64,000 bases of DNA from NCBI RefSeq assembly GCF_036588685.1, contig NC_086374.1:69066457-69130456 (forward strand). The letters run 5' to 3'. This DNA is from Mytilus trossulus (taxonomy: Eukaryota > Mollusca > Bivalvia > Mytilida > Mytilidae). Position numbers and translations under genes: made by a program. This document shows, piece by piece, positions 1 to 11,560 of the stretch. The first letter of the stretch is position 1. Each line of letters begins with the position of its first letter. A model generated the notes under the pieces. It was not told where the DNA came from, made no database searches, and was given only the letters and a program-made list of their open reading frames with translations.

Positions 1-1208
1 TAAGGTAAGCATCTACTATTTACTGTTAATTTTGTCTGGTATAAATTTTAATATGTATGAAATGTGTGACCAAACAACAAACAAGGATCGGGTATAATAA
101 TAGTTATCAAAGGTACCAGGATTATAATTTAGTACGCCAGACGCGCGTTTCGTCTACATAAGACTCATCAGTGACGCTCATATCAAAATATTTATAAAGC
201 CAAACGAGTAAAAAGTTGAAGAGCATAATAAGACATTTAATAAAAATGAGAGCTTTGAAAAATTGCGTTTTAATCTTTTCTTACTCACATCTTTCCATAT
301 GCTTTTTTGCGTTTCAGGAGCATACGAAAATCAAATGTTGTTTCACAAGACAATTACTTTTATTTATTTAACAAAATCTTTTAAAATTTCACATCTACAA
401 AGTAGCTTTTATCGTTGTCGTCAATTTTGGGTCCGCAAATCTCTTTACTTTGGACTTGTTTGGCTTTTGTGAGTCTCAAGTAGATGAAACGCGTGTCTGG
501 CGTAAATATAAAATTCCTGATTACTACTAAGCAGCAGTAGGAAATAAAATCACAAAAAATACCGAACTTTTCTTTTATTACACGACCCACATACTGTATT
601 TATTGTTAACTTGTACCCGTTCTAAACATGAATGAAATATTTGCCGCTGGACGTTCAGCAACCAACAAACAATTAATCAATATATATAATATATACACAT
701 CTCATAAATTCAGTAAGGCAATAAATTAAAAAAAAAAATAAACGTAATATTCACAATAATGCCTGCTCTTCTTATGCTATGAATGTAAATGTCTATGTTG
801 ACGAACCACCTACTCTTTCAAAGAATTTAAAACAATCAAAACTGAAGATCTTACAGTAAAGAGATAAGACAACAAAGCATTTCGAAAAATTAATAGGTTT
901 GTTAGCAGGAAATTTATAAAATTACCACATAATTGATATTCATGTCAACCCCGAAGTGCTGACTTCTAAGCTAGTGATACCCTTGTGGACAAAACGTCAA
1001 ATACGGCTAAGGTAATCGATGCCAATCATTTTGAAGAATAGATGTCAGATAAAAGTACTGGAACTGGAAGTCTAGTGTAATGATAAATAGTGACTAGTAT
1101 ATGTTTGCCATTGACAGAAAATATCAGAATTAACAAACACAATTAAGATAGTATATTACCAAAGTAAATACTGCTATCAATATATGATGATTTTTGTTTT
1201 TATTGTAG
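1..1208. other. Upstream region of gene A, no coding sequence seen
   Basis: AT-rich non-coding sequence. It holds one good copy of a dispersed repeat (101-190) and a degenerate fragment of the same family in the opposite orientation (about 474-525). A pyrimidine-rich tract ending in tattgtag at 1201-1208 looks like a splice acceptor, so gene A probably has an untranslated first exon somewhere upstream. I did not locate that exon. Confidence 0.5.
101..190 (-). repeat. Dispersed repeat, family 1 (GACGAAACGCGCGTCTGGCG core)
   Basis: About 90 bp, read on the minus strand from a GAGCGTCACTGATGAGTC-like end to a CCTGGTACC-like end. Nearly the same sequence occurs at 54008-54095 (plus) and 57587-57677 (minus). 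Weaker copies lie near 10801-10865, 58562-58640 and 63655-63735. Repetition inside this window is directly visible. The assignment as a SINE-like or MITE-like family is inference. Confidence 0.85.
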
Positions 1209-1234
1209 ATTCTTCCAAATATACAATACGTATA

Positions 1235-4200
1235 ATGCATCTGATATTGATCCTTCTTGTAACTGCAGTTGTTTTCGGTAAATAGAAAGTCATTTAATAT
1301 CTACTTAAGTTTTGAATAAATTCATAAAATAAGTCACCGTTTGTAAAAACTATCCAATCTGCCACTTTTGTTAAAAAATACCGATTATGTATTATTGTAT
1401 TACAGTATTATTTGTTCGGGAATATTTTTATGTAGCAGGTGAAAAGTATAATACCAAAAATGCCAAACTCCAGGGAAAATTCAAACAGGAAAGTTCCTTA
1501 GCAAAAGCTCAAACACATCTGTCATATTCCTAACACATACTTAATGTATAAAGAGAGAACGAACAAACAAACAGTACACAAAATGCAACAAAGAAAACTA
1601 AATATGGCACACGAGCTCGATAACTAATTTATATGTACAACATTATACTTTTCTTCTACATGTATACAGAAATATTGGCGTTCAGTCCAAATCCAAATGG
1701 CTAAAATGTTCCTTACATTTTGTGTTAAGATATAATGAAACTACAAGCATGAAACACATTACGATATTTTTATGATTTAAATTAATTTATTCATATTTGT
1801 TTTACAATATCTATTATAACTATTATTCCTAAACTTATGTATTACGAGTTGGTTCTAAAGAACAAAATCTTAATCTACAGTGTCTGGAGCTCGAAATTGT
1901 CCAAAAACTCCACGTCGTCCAGAGGAATGTGAAAAAGTTATCAAACACTACACCAAAGGATGTTTGACTAGATATGAATGTAAAAAAGATCCAAGTGAGT
2001 AACAGAACTGCAAGCCTTATAAATGCATAAATTTATATGATTTAGAAAATAAATGCTAAATTTTTATTTACTCGGGTCAAAATGTTCGATTTTACGATTG
2101 CAAAATTATTATCTGATTTAAAACAAAATTCCTTCGACTATTACATATATAGAGAATTGTTTCGAATTAATTTATACCTTATTCATAGAGTCTGATGATT
2201 GTCCAAAGCCACCACCACGTCCTAAAGGATGTGAGGAAGTTATTAAACACTACAAGAAAGGATGTTTAACCAGATATGAATGCAAAAACAACTTTCCTCG
2301 TGAGTAACATTCGTTAAGAAACAGTATGTATGTTGGTTGAGGTTTTGTAGACACATTATGAATTTGTATACTTGTATTATCCCTACAAAAAAACCCTCAC
2401 GTTATTGAGTGAAAGCATCATGAATAAAATAAGCATTCTTTTTATTTGACACTAAAATTCGACTTTGATAGATGGAGTTCATCTAGAACCAGACTAAGTC
2501 TGGAACTTCTGCTTTTGTCGTGACGGTACTAACTGATCATAAACCATTAGAAAACTGTCATGTATATTTATCTTTATAAAAAATTACAGATAAATACATA
2601 CTGCAAGCTAAACGTTTCGTTATGTCGGTTTCAAATTAATATATCACTTACCATAAACAATTAAAAAAGAATAAGACGACGTTTTAAAAGATCTAAAATA
2701 TAGTAAATGTATTATATGGGACGTCTATTTTCAAATATATTAGAATTCAGATATGTTTATAATGTTTTATATATTAGAAGTTTACTGTAATTATCTATTT
2801 TCTCAAAATTATGTATATATATTTTTAAAATTTTAATTCAGTTTTCAGTGTTTTCATTTGGTTTAGAATCTTACACTACTCAATATGCTTAAAATCTACA
2901 TTTGCTTCCTCTGCAATGTTTTTATATATACTTAAACCATGTGTAACATCCTACTGAGTCTAGATTATTTGATAGAGTGAAAACCTCATACTAAAGGGAT
3001 TTATACAATTATTTAAAAGTCTTGTTAAATATAGTAAACTTTGGACTTTAATTTAAACTCGAATGGTTAGCGATTTAATTCCTTTCTTACTGCTAAATTT
3101 GATGCATTGTTTTCGTGTTCCCAAAATATATATTTACAAAATGATAAATGACGTTTTTCAAAACAAGTTTTATCAGTTATATCAAGATTGATTGATTGAT
3201 TGTTGGTTGCTTAACGTCCAGTGGCAAATAATTCATGCATATTCAGGACGAGTAAGTAATATCAAGAAAGTAAATTTCTTTATAGGATACATTTGCCCTC
3301 TGGACAGTTCTATATAATGTTATTTAAGACAGACAGACCGATACCATAAACTTATTGACATATAAATATGTCAGCCAGAGTTTGAGCTTGTTTTGCTATA
3401 TCTATAAAAACAAGATTGACGGAAAAAAGGTCATTTTAATAATAATTATTTAAAATCATAAAAATGCAAAAAAATACAATTTGCAAATAAAACATTTGAC
3501 ATAAAAGTTCATAATTATATGTAATTATTATACATAATTAATACGAAATTACATCAACAAAAATCATATAAATTGAAAAAATGACAAATAATAGCAAAGG
3601 TGGGGAGAAAAATCTGCCACAAGTACACTCTTACATTGTGAGTGGATCCCAGCGTAGAGTCAAGTTTTCATTGTTATATATAGAGCCTGGTGGCCGGACA
3701 CAAATATGAGTGACTACGTGATGAAGATCAGGCTAAAATACGGTAGGTAAAACAACACCAGCTTCAGTTTCCTAAGACAATTCGATGAATTCTGTACTGG
3801 AACAAATTATAGCATTTCAATACGTCAGATTTATATGAAGAAAGATAAGAAGTTAGCGATATCCTTTAACTTTCTTTTACTAAATGATTCAAAATTTGGT
3901 GACTATGTGGAAAGCATCTATCCCATCGAACTAGAGATAAATGATACAGCATATACAGTTCAGTCGGCCTAATATATTGACTTACATTTAGAAATTGACA
4001 ATGAGGGTTGGTTGAAAACAAAATTTTACGACAAAAGAGATAATTTCAGCTTTCCATTTCTAAGTAGCAACATTCCAGCATTAACGATATTCCTGTGCTT
4101 GCATTTCCTATCATGATTTTCTTGATAAAGGGTTGCTGCTCACAAGGAAGCTAGTACACCAAGAGTTTCAAATGTTGAAGTTGAAATCTACCCTTCGTAA

Positions 4201-5202
4201 ATTTTACGGACGCCATCACGAGTTGGTTGACCGTTATGGAATAACAAATGATAACGGATATGTTCCTGATGTCGTAACTACAATTCCCTTACATTTCATG
4301 AATGTGCCTTAAGGAATTAGACTTTTTACCAGATTTGTTATCACATAAGTGACGGGTTCCATATGTGGAACAGGATCTGCTTTACCCTTCCGGAGCACCC
4401 GAGATTACCCCTAGTTTTTGGTGGGTTTCGTGTTGCTTATTCTTTAGTTTTCTATGTTGTGTGTCTGTTTGTCTTTTACATTTGTAGCCATGGCGTTGTC
4501 AGTTTATTTTCGATTTATGAGTTTGACTGTCTCTCTGGTATCTTTCGCCCCTCTTTTAACCTTTGTTAATAGAAGTAATATCAGATTTGTTTTCCAATAC
4601 ATTTTTGAATAAATCATTTAGATTATCAGAAAAATTCGAAGAACCTAAGATCACTCCTGATTTTGTTGGTATCATGATGATCACTCGAAGTTGTGTTTTG
4701 TGAACTGGTTTTTGTCTTTGATACTGTTTTCCTTATTTGTCAAGATTTGTCGACTTAATAGTTTAAATGTCCATTTAATATCTTTCGCCTCTTTTATAAC
4801 CATGTTAATATTTGGTAATATCCGCAGGGTTCGAAACCTTATGTTTTAATATATTTACGTATTCTAGAAAAAGATTGTTGCGTTGTGTTCCAATGAGCCA
4901 CTAACTAACATTTTACTATTATTTTCATCCTAGTTTGCGCTGGAGCAACAAAATGTCCTCCTGCTCCATCTAAAGACTGTACCACAAGTACATATCACAG
5001 AACAATTAATAATGTAAAATGTGAATCAGGATGTAGACATTGGTGTTGCAAAAACGAAGTAGAAGTTCTTAAAGATTGTCCAGTAACAAGTCCAGACAAA
5101 CCATGGTGTGTAAGCACATATATAAATCGTTATACTATAAATGGGAAGGAGTGTCCAGTATCTTGTGGTTGTGTTCCGGACTGCAGAAGATGGACATGCT
5201 AA
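1235..5202 (+). CDS. Gene A: secreted cysteine-rich protein, four coding exons
   Basis: Exons 1235-1277, 1881-1994, 2189-2299 and 4934-5202 join into 537 bases (178 residues plus stop). Every junction is phase 1 with GT/AG borders. Residues 1 to about 17 form a hydrophobic signal peptide starting MHLILILLVTAVV, so the product should be secreted. Exons 2 and 3 each encode one copy of a module with the core VIKHY-x-KGCLTRYECK, preceded by CPK and proline-rich residues. The last exon holds 14 cysteines in two related halves, each with a TIN-containing segment, and ends in CGCVPDC. I do not recognise a named family. Cysteine-rich scaffolds of this size in molluscs include antimicrobial, byssal and shell-matrix proteins, so function is open. 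The start is fixed by the signal peptide and by the paralogue at 58791. Intron 3 is 2.6 kb and contains a retroelement relic. Confidence 0.85.
3885..4330 (+). pseudogene. Reverse-transcriptase element relic (C-terminal part)
   Basis: Broken frames encode fragments such as SIYPIELEIND, YIDLHLEIDNEG, FYDKRDNFSFPF and KFYGRHHELVDRYG. The same order of fragments occurs at 21596-22065 and, better preserved, at 61099-61710. There the upstream GIP-x-GTNCAPLLAD motif marks the family as reverse-transcriptase-like. Stops and frameshifts make it non-functional. The exact clade, possibly Penelope-like, is uncertain. Confidence 0.65.
4345..4570 (+). repeat. Dispersed repeat, family 2 (3' end of the RT relic element)
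   Basis: About 225 bp running from GTGGAACAGGATCTGC to GTATCTTTCGCCCCTC. It follows the RT relic directly, as it does at 22105-22340. Copies without the RT part occur at about 34725-34885 (plus), 58900-59075 (minus) and 61820-62045 (minus). This arrangement suggests it is the 3' untranslated end of that element and that short copies are 5'-truncated insertions. Confidence 0.75.
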
Positions 5203-6756
5203 ATATATAATTTTTGTCAGAACTCTGCATGTCAGATATATTAGTTTGTATTAAAATCAGATTTGACCATAGTTCGATTTCATCTATCGAATCAAGGTTT
5301 TCATACGCGCCAATGTATCGAACGTCCAGACCAATCTATTGATTTTGCAATATTTCTGGTATTTCATTCATGTTTAACAGAGAAAATACAACGAATATCA
5401 TTATCAAAAGCACTTTCATCATATTACATTTTCAACAGTTTAGTCTGTAGATGTAGTAAATAAGCAGCCAGTGGAATCTCATTTGAAGTTTGTACTATCA
5501 CGGAAATAATTGAAATACATTGGGTTAATCAATTACATACAGTCTACATGTATACCCTTGGTCTTGATAATATCATGGGAATCTGTAATACATCAAGAAC
5601 CGATTCTGCGAACATTTTGGATATAATTTACAAAATTGTACTCATGGGCGTAGAATAAATCGCAACCGGAGAAAAAGTTTGTACCAACAAAACAAATATT
5701 TTGTATAAAATTCCAAATGGAAAGCGGGAATCTGTCAAAGAGACAACAACCATCGAAGGCCACCAATAGGTCTTCAACTCCTTGAGATAATCCCGGAGGT
5801 TGGCCCCAGCCGACCCCTTAACTACATAGTTGGTGTTTATTTTTGTTGCACATAATAAAATCAACGGAACTAATTTTGTTGCACCAGATGCGCATTTCGA
5901 CAAAATATGTCTCTTCAGTGATGCTCGTGTCCAAAATCTTTGAAATCCAAAGCTTATATAAAAGATGAAGAGCTATAATCCAAAAGGTCCAAGAGTATAG
6001 TCAAATTCATGAAAGGAATCAGAGCTTTGCATGAGGGAGATACATTCCTTAATTTATAATATTTTGTTACAGCAAATTTTGATTACACAAAAAAAAAACG
6101 TATTTTCATGCCAGTACCGAAGTACTGGCTACTGGGCTGGTGATACCCTCGGGGACTAATAGTCCACCAGCAGAGGCATCGACCCAGTGGTAGTAATAAA
6201 ATCAACGGTACTAATTGTGCTGCACCAGATGCGCATTTCGACAAAATATGTCTCTTCAGTGATGCTGGTGGCCAAAATATTTGAAATGTCCTGTTGTTTC
6301 TGTGTTTCCCTCGGTTTTTGTTTGTGACCCGGATTTGTTTATTCTCAATCAAATAATCAAGACTTTTGAACTCGGGTACACTACTATGAGTTGACGTTTG
6401 TGTCATTGGCGTTATGAACATACCGTATGAAATTTTCAACGCGTTGGTTTTTACTTTCAACCAATCAAAATGTTTGTTGCAAAGTATTTTCTTAAAATAT
6501 GTAGTCGTCATTACACTATTCGGAGAGCCTCCGGAGTTTTCTTAAGATCTGCGTAAAGTATAAATATGGCTGAATTGTCCGTAGCCCGTCTGCAAATGTT
6601 TACAAGCTGCTTTCTTACGATCATCATACTGGTTCATTTCTTTTAAATAATACAAGGGTGCATACATTTGCCATTCATCATTTGTGATTTCGTAAATATC
6701 AATAGAAAACTCAGTTAGTCGTAGAAATAGAAAAATCTTTATAAAGTCGAAAGCAG
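5203..6756. other. Intergenic stretch with dispersed repeat fragments
   Basis: No gene seen. 5700-5815 is a minus-strand fragment of family 4 (fuller copy at 10540-10670). 5835-6065 and 6185-6290 are two fragments of a repeat with the core GATGCGCATTTCGACA, also found twice inside 11045-11560. Confidence 0.6.
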
Positions 6757-8790
6757 GTGAAAAGTAAAATACCAAAAATGCTGAACTCCAAGGAAAATTC
6801 AAACAGGAAAGTCCCTTAGCAAAAGCTCGTACACATCTGTCATATTCTCACACGTACTTAATGTATAAAAAGAACGAACATACACAGTACACAAAATGGA
6901 TCAAAGAAAATTAAATACCGAGCACGAGCTCGATAACTTTTTTGTGGTATATGTATGTTCAACCATGGAAGTAATATTTAGAAGGAATAACAACGACTAA
7001 TTAGCATGTATTTATAGCATGCTGAGCTCTGTACTAAAGTCATACGATTTCATCCAATTATAGTCTCAGCGGTAAGACCCCTTTGGTTACTATCTGCGTT
7101 ACCGCGGTTGTAAAATTGCATCTGGAATTTCTTATCAGTCACGTGGTTTTATCGAGTCCGGTAATTTTAAAGTACCTGTGTGAAATCCGAGGTTTATTAA
7201 TAAGAAGGTGGCGCTGTATCATATAAAACCTCTGCCTTCAGATGAAGTCGTATGATGTAAAAAACGGACGAGAATTGTTCAAACTACAGCAGTTTAACAT
7301 GGAAAATTGTATTTGATTTAGCATATTTTTGCTTTTTACCTTTTGTTTTAAACTGTTCTAAAAGTATTTTCCGGTTAAAAGCGGATCCCGAGTTAAACAG
7401 ATAAATACCGTTGAATCGATCAGGTTTCACATGATGTTTAACAAAATAGTGTAGGCAAATGTAGGCATAGATTTTTTTACTGTTGAAATGTGCAAAGTTA
7501 ATCGAGATTGAATAAAAGAATATTTACTTTCAAGTATTCTAAATTTATGTATATGTCATAAATGTCATTGATTGCATTATTGAAACTGGACAACTAAAAT
7601 GGGGATAATATTTTCGTAAATATATATTATTGTGGAATGCTTGTATTAATATAATAAGCTATAAGGCAAAAATTATAACAAACCGACGAAATGGGCTTGA
7701 ATCTATCTGTATTACGGTAAATTCATTTTTACACAAATTAGTTTATGTATGAAGACCTTAAATTGAAGGATAGAACCGTTTAGAATTGTGAATATTTTAA
7801 TTGACTATAAATACACGAAGGATTTAGATTTTTCGTATTAAATAAAGGGGGTTCAAACGTATTTTTTTTACAATCATCTTCTTAACTTACGGAAATGTTT
7901 TCTTAACTGTCTGTAAATATTAAAATTGAAATGACACAATCTTGTTCTCCAATTTTCTATGTGATAGCTGTCGGTTTAAACTATTATGATCAAACTAACC
8001 AAAAATAGGCAAAAATTGGACTAAAATAAAAATTGAACGAATGACTCTTTCGGCAGCGTACATCAACGGAATGTAACGAATGAACTATTCGGGTTACTTC
8101 GCACGTATAAACGACAAAAACTTGTCTGTTCGTAGTTTTCCGTGAACACGAAAATGACCGATAAGTGTCAGTGATTTGATCGATCACATGCGGAGAATCA
8201 ACTTCCATGCCAGATATTGAACCAATTAACAAGTTATTGAAAGATGGGCGGTAACGCAGATGAAACCTTTGAAGTGACGACGTTGTTATTCCTTCTAAAT
8301 ATTACTTCCATGGTTCAACATTATACTTTTCTTCTACATGTATCCAGAAATATTGGCGTTCTGTCCAAATCCAAATTGCTAAAATTTAGGAATTTTTAGG
8401 TCAAATTAATTCACATTTCTTTTACAATATCTGTTATAACTATTATTCCTTAACCTATGTATTACGAGTTGGTTCTAAAGAACAAAATCATAATCTAGTG
8501 TCTGGAGCTCGAAATTGTCCAAAATGACCACATAGTACAGAGGAATGTGAAAAAAAGTATCAAACACTACAGCAAAGGATGTTTGACTAGATATGAATGT
8601 AAAAAAGATTCAAGTGAGTAACAAAACTGCAAGCCTTATAAGTGCATAAATTTAAATGATTTAAAAAAAATAGTTTAATTTATTTACGCGTGTCAAAATA
8701 TTCGATTTTACGATTGCAAAATTATTATCTGATTTAAAACAAAATTCCTTTGACTATAAAATACGGAGATCTGTTTCGAATTAATGTGTA
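6757..8790 (+). pseudogene. Broken duplicate of the gene A exon 2 region
   Basis: 6757-6945 matches 1438-1630 of gene A and 8313-8790 matches about 1635-2160, in the same order and orientation. Between the two halves sits a 1349-bp transposon (6964-8312). The exon 2 equivalent is 8499-8613, with a preserved acceptor (tctag) and donor (gtgagt). It carries an in-frame TGA soon after NCPK and is 115 rather than 114 bases long, so it is also frameshifted. No signal-peptide exon, exon 3 or terminal exon equivalent was found nearby. It is a dead partial tandem duplicate. Confidence 0.85.
6964..8312. mobile_element. Non-autonomous P-like DNA transposon, 1349 bp
   Basis: The ends are 32-bp perfect inverted repeats (6964-6995 and 8281-8312) starting CATGGAAGTAAT. 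They are flanked by a 7-bp direct duplication, GTTCAAC (6957-6963 and 8313-8319). The uninterrupted equivalent in gene A, GTACAAC at 1635-1641, is the empty site, so the boundaries are firm. A second inverted pair, ATCTGCGTTACCGC, is subterminal (7092-7105 and 8249-8262). A terminal CATG, TIRs of about 31 bp and internal subterminal inverted repeats are traits of the P superfamily, though P elements usually duplicate 8 bp. No transposase was found, so it must have moved using another element's enzyme. Confidence 0.85.
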
Positions 8791-9699
8791 TCTTACAATA
8801 ACAGTAGAAAATTCAATAAAAAAAATAAAAAAATACGAGAAAATTTCCCCAATTTTTCATTGTCAGTCTATGGAAGAAGCGTATCGATAAAAACTTTTCT
8901 TATATCAATGAGCGATATTGTCTAATATCAATTGTAAACATGCAGACATTTCATGCGGAAAATGTTGTTTTTGGCAACGAAAAATTAAGTAAATGCTAAC
9001 TTTTAAATTTATTGTTCAAATATAAACAACAATTGAGTCTAAATATACATTCAGAAGTTAGCTAAACGCTAACGTTTATGTCCTTGTAAAATTTGAAGTG
9101 CTGTGTTTTTCTTATATACATAAATAAGCAATGCGATACTTTTAAAATATCAATGCGATACTTTTAAAATATCATAGCGGTGTTTTTGTTATATCAATAT
9201 TAGCACTTATTAGTATCAATATTTGACTGCTGTACCCATATTTTTACAATTTTACCCATAATGTCTGTTTTGTTTACGAAACGTTGTAAATATGACAGAA
9301 TTTGATGAGACTGTCATACACGTGAGAGGTTAAGCGCTATAAAACCAGGTTCAATCCACCATTTTCAAAATGTAAAAATGCCAGTACCGATGTTGTTTAA
9401 TAAACAATATCGTAATCAAATAGCTATCAAATTATTGTTCACATACTATATAACATTAATTTTTAGCAATTTTATAATGAACACACCGAAATAATATATA
9501 TCTGATATGCTCGCAATGCATGCATGTAAGACTTTCTTTATTGATAAAAATGAAACTAACTTGTGATAAAGATGAATCATACTGTTCTCGTTCAGATTGA
9601 TTCGACAAAATCTGACCTGTACTTTTGAATCTCCTTTTTTTATACAAATTAGACCGTTGGGTTTTCCTGTTTTAATGGTTTAACACTAGTATTTTTTTT

Positions 9700-9860
9700 T
9701 TACTATATAGCGTGGTGCTTGCTGTGAGCCAAGGCTCCGTGTTTAAGGCCCTACTTTGATCTATAATGGTTTACTTGAAACAAATCATTATACTTTGTGT
9801 AAAGCTGTCTCATTCGAACTCATCATCTTCTTATATCTATAAATCTTTAAAATATCCCTT
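9700..9860 (+). repeat. Dispersed repeat, family 3
   Basis: Part of a family whose core includes GTGAGCCAAGGCTCCGTG followed by a segment ending in CACATCTTC. Related copies occur at 32440-32620 (plus), 38125-38225 (plus), 40735-40945 (plus), 41340-41540 (plus), 47945-48330 (minus), 22570-22740 (minus) and 59150-59330 (minus). Confidence 0.7.
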
Positions 9861-10369
9861 TATAAATAACTGCTCTCTAGACCTCCAAAAACGTCATTTG
9901 GGTGCTGAATATTTTGTACAGTGCAATATAAACAAGTACACTTCTTTTAAAGCTTTAACGGTAACGACAGTTATGATGGTACAAGAACGATTACGTCAAT
10001 AAAAATACCAAATAAACAGCACTGAAAGATCAAAATTTATAATTCTAGTATGACGTCGATTTGTGAACAACACTGTGACAAAATTCTCGATAGATCTAAA
10101 CTTAGCGCAGACTCAGAGGTATACATAATAGTTGCTGTTATGTACAATATACTTTCCGCGTAAATATACATGCATTGGAACCTATTTGCAGACCCTTTGC
10201 CGATTTTATTGTTTTAAAAAGTGCAATTAAAAAAAAAAAAAAACTATTATTCTTATTTGGATGCATAATAAAAAGAAGTAATGCAGACTCGGACTTCTCT
10301 TGAACTGAATTTTAATGTGCGTATTGTTATGCGTTTACTTTTCTACATTGGTTAGAGGTATAGGGGGAG

Positions 10370-10675
10370 GGTTGAGATCTCACAAACATGTTTAACCCCG
10401 CCGCATTTTTGCGCCTGTCCCAAGTCAGGAGCCTCTGGCCTTTGTTAGTCTTGTATTATTTTAATTTTAGTTTCTTGTGTACAATTTGGAAATTAGTATG
10501 GCGTTCATTATCACTGAACTAGTATATATTTGTTTAGGGGCCAGCTGAAGGACGCCTCCGGGTGCGGGAATTTCTCGCTACATTGAAGACCTGTTGGTGA
10601 CCTTCTGCTGTTGTTTTTTTAAATGGTCGGGTTGTTGTCTCTTTGACACATTCCCCATTTCCATTCTCAATTTTA
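10370..10675 (+). repeat. Dispersed repeat, family 4
   Basis: Contains GGACGCCTCCGGGTGCGG and ends near a GGTCGGGTTGTTGTCTC segment. Fragments occur on the minus strand at 5700-5815, 21480-21560 and 40325-40430. No coding capacity is visible. Confidence 0.65.
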
Positions 10676-11044
10676 CTTGTAAGAGCTCGGAGAAATCAAT
10701 AGGATAAAATTCGAATATCACGGCCCCATCCATGTGTAAATTTCCAACAGTCTATGGCTTTCCTGAATTATTTCTAAAATATAGAAAATACGTATACACA
10801 TTTGGATTCGAGCGTCACTGATGAGTCTTTTGTAGACGAACCGCGCGTTTGGCGTTTACATCTTATCTATTTGTTTTCTAAACATTTTTTTTAGCATTCA
10901 TTGTAGAAATGAATTTATAACAAGCGATACGGATTGTTATTTTGCACTAAGAAATGTAAGCGTATTTATACGATCGGTTACTAGTCAAAAACTAAGGTCA
11001 AATCTCTGGTAACAATACAGCGGAATGTCCTCGCGGTTGTCGCG

Positions 11045-11560
11045 ATGTAAAAACATTAACGGTACCAATTTTCCTGCACCAGATGCGCATTTCGACAATA
11101 CACGTCTCTTCAGCGATGCTCGTAGCCAAAATATTTGAAATCCAAAGCTTATATAAAAGATGAAGAGCTATAATCCAAAAGGTTCAAAAAGTATAGCCAA
11201 ATCTGTGAAAGGAATCAGAGCTTTGCATGAGGGAGATACATTCCATAATTTCTAATAATTTCTAAAAATTTGCTACAGAAAATTTAAATAACACAAAAAA
11301 TCCGTGTTTACATGCCAGTACCAGTACCAAGGTACTGGCTACTAGGCTGGTGATACCCCCGGGAACTAACAGTCCACCAGCAAAGACATCGACCCAGTGG
11401 AAGTAATAACGTTAACGGTCCCAATTTTCATGCACTAGATGCGCATTTCGACAATTCAGTGTCTTTGAAGTGATGCTCCTTGCCAAAATGTTTGAAATCA
11501 AAAGCTTATATAAAAGAGGGAGAGCTATAATCCAAGGTCCAAAATATATAGCTTAATTTG
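11045..11560. repeat. Two head-to-tail copies of a GATGCGCATTTCGACA repeat
   Basis: 11045-11300 and 11405-11560 share the order of segments seen at 5835-6065 and 6185-6290. Both pairs show the same two-copy arrangement, so the pair itself may be the mobile unit. Confidence 0.6.

Larger units (their letters stand above)
2300..4933. other. Intron 3 of gene A with repeat insertions
   Basis: The first 1.4 kb shows nothing recognisable apart from a short dispersed-repeat fragment near 3185-3250 (core GGTTGCTTAACGTCCAGTGG). The second half holds a reverse-transcriptase relic and its 3' repeat, described separately. Confidence 0.6.

Noticed and set aside
5628..6802. Three minus-strand open frames near the broken gene copy
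   Set aside because: They run across dispersed repeats shared with 11045-11560 and other loci and do not agree between copies.
7990..8232. Minus-strand open frame inside the P-like element as a transposase remnant
   Set aside because: 80 residues with no THAP or catalytic motif that I can see. It is probably chance.
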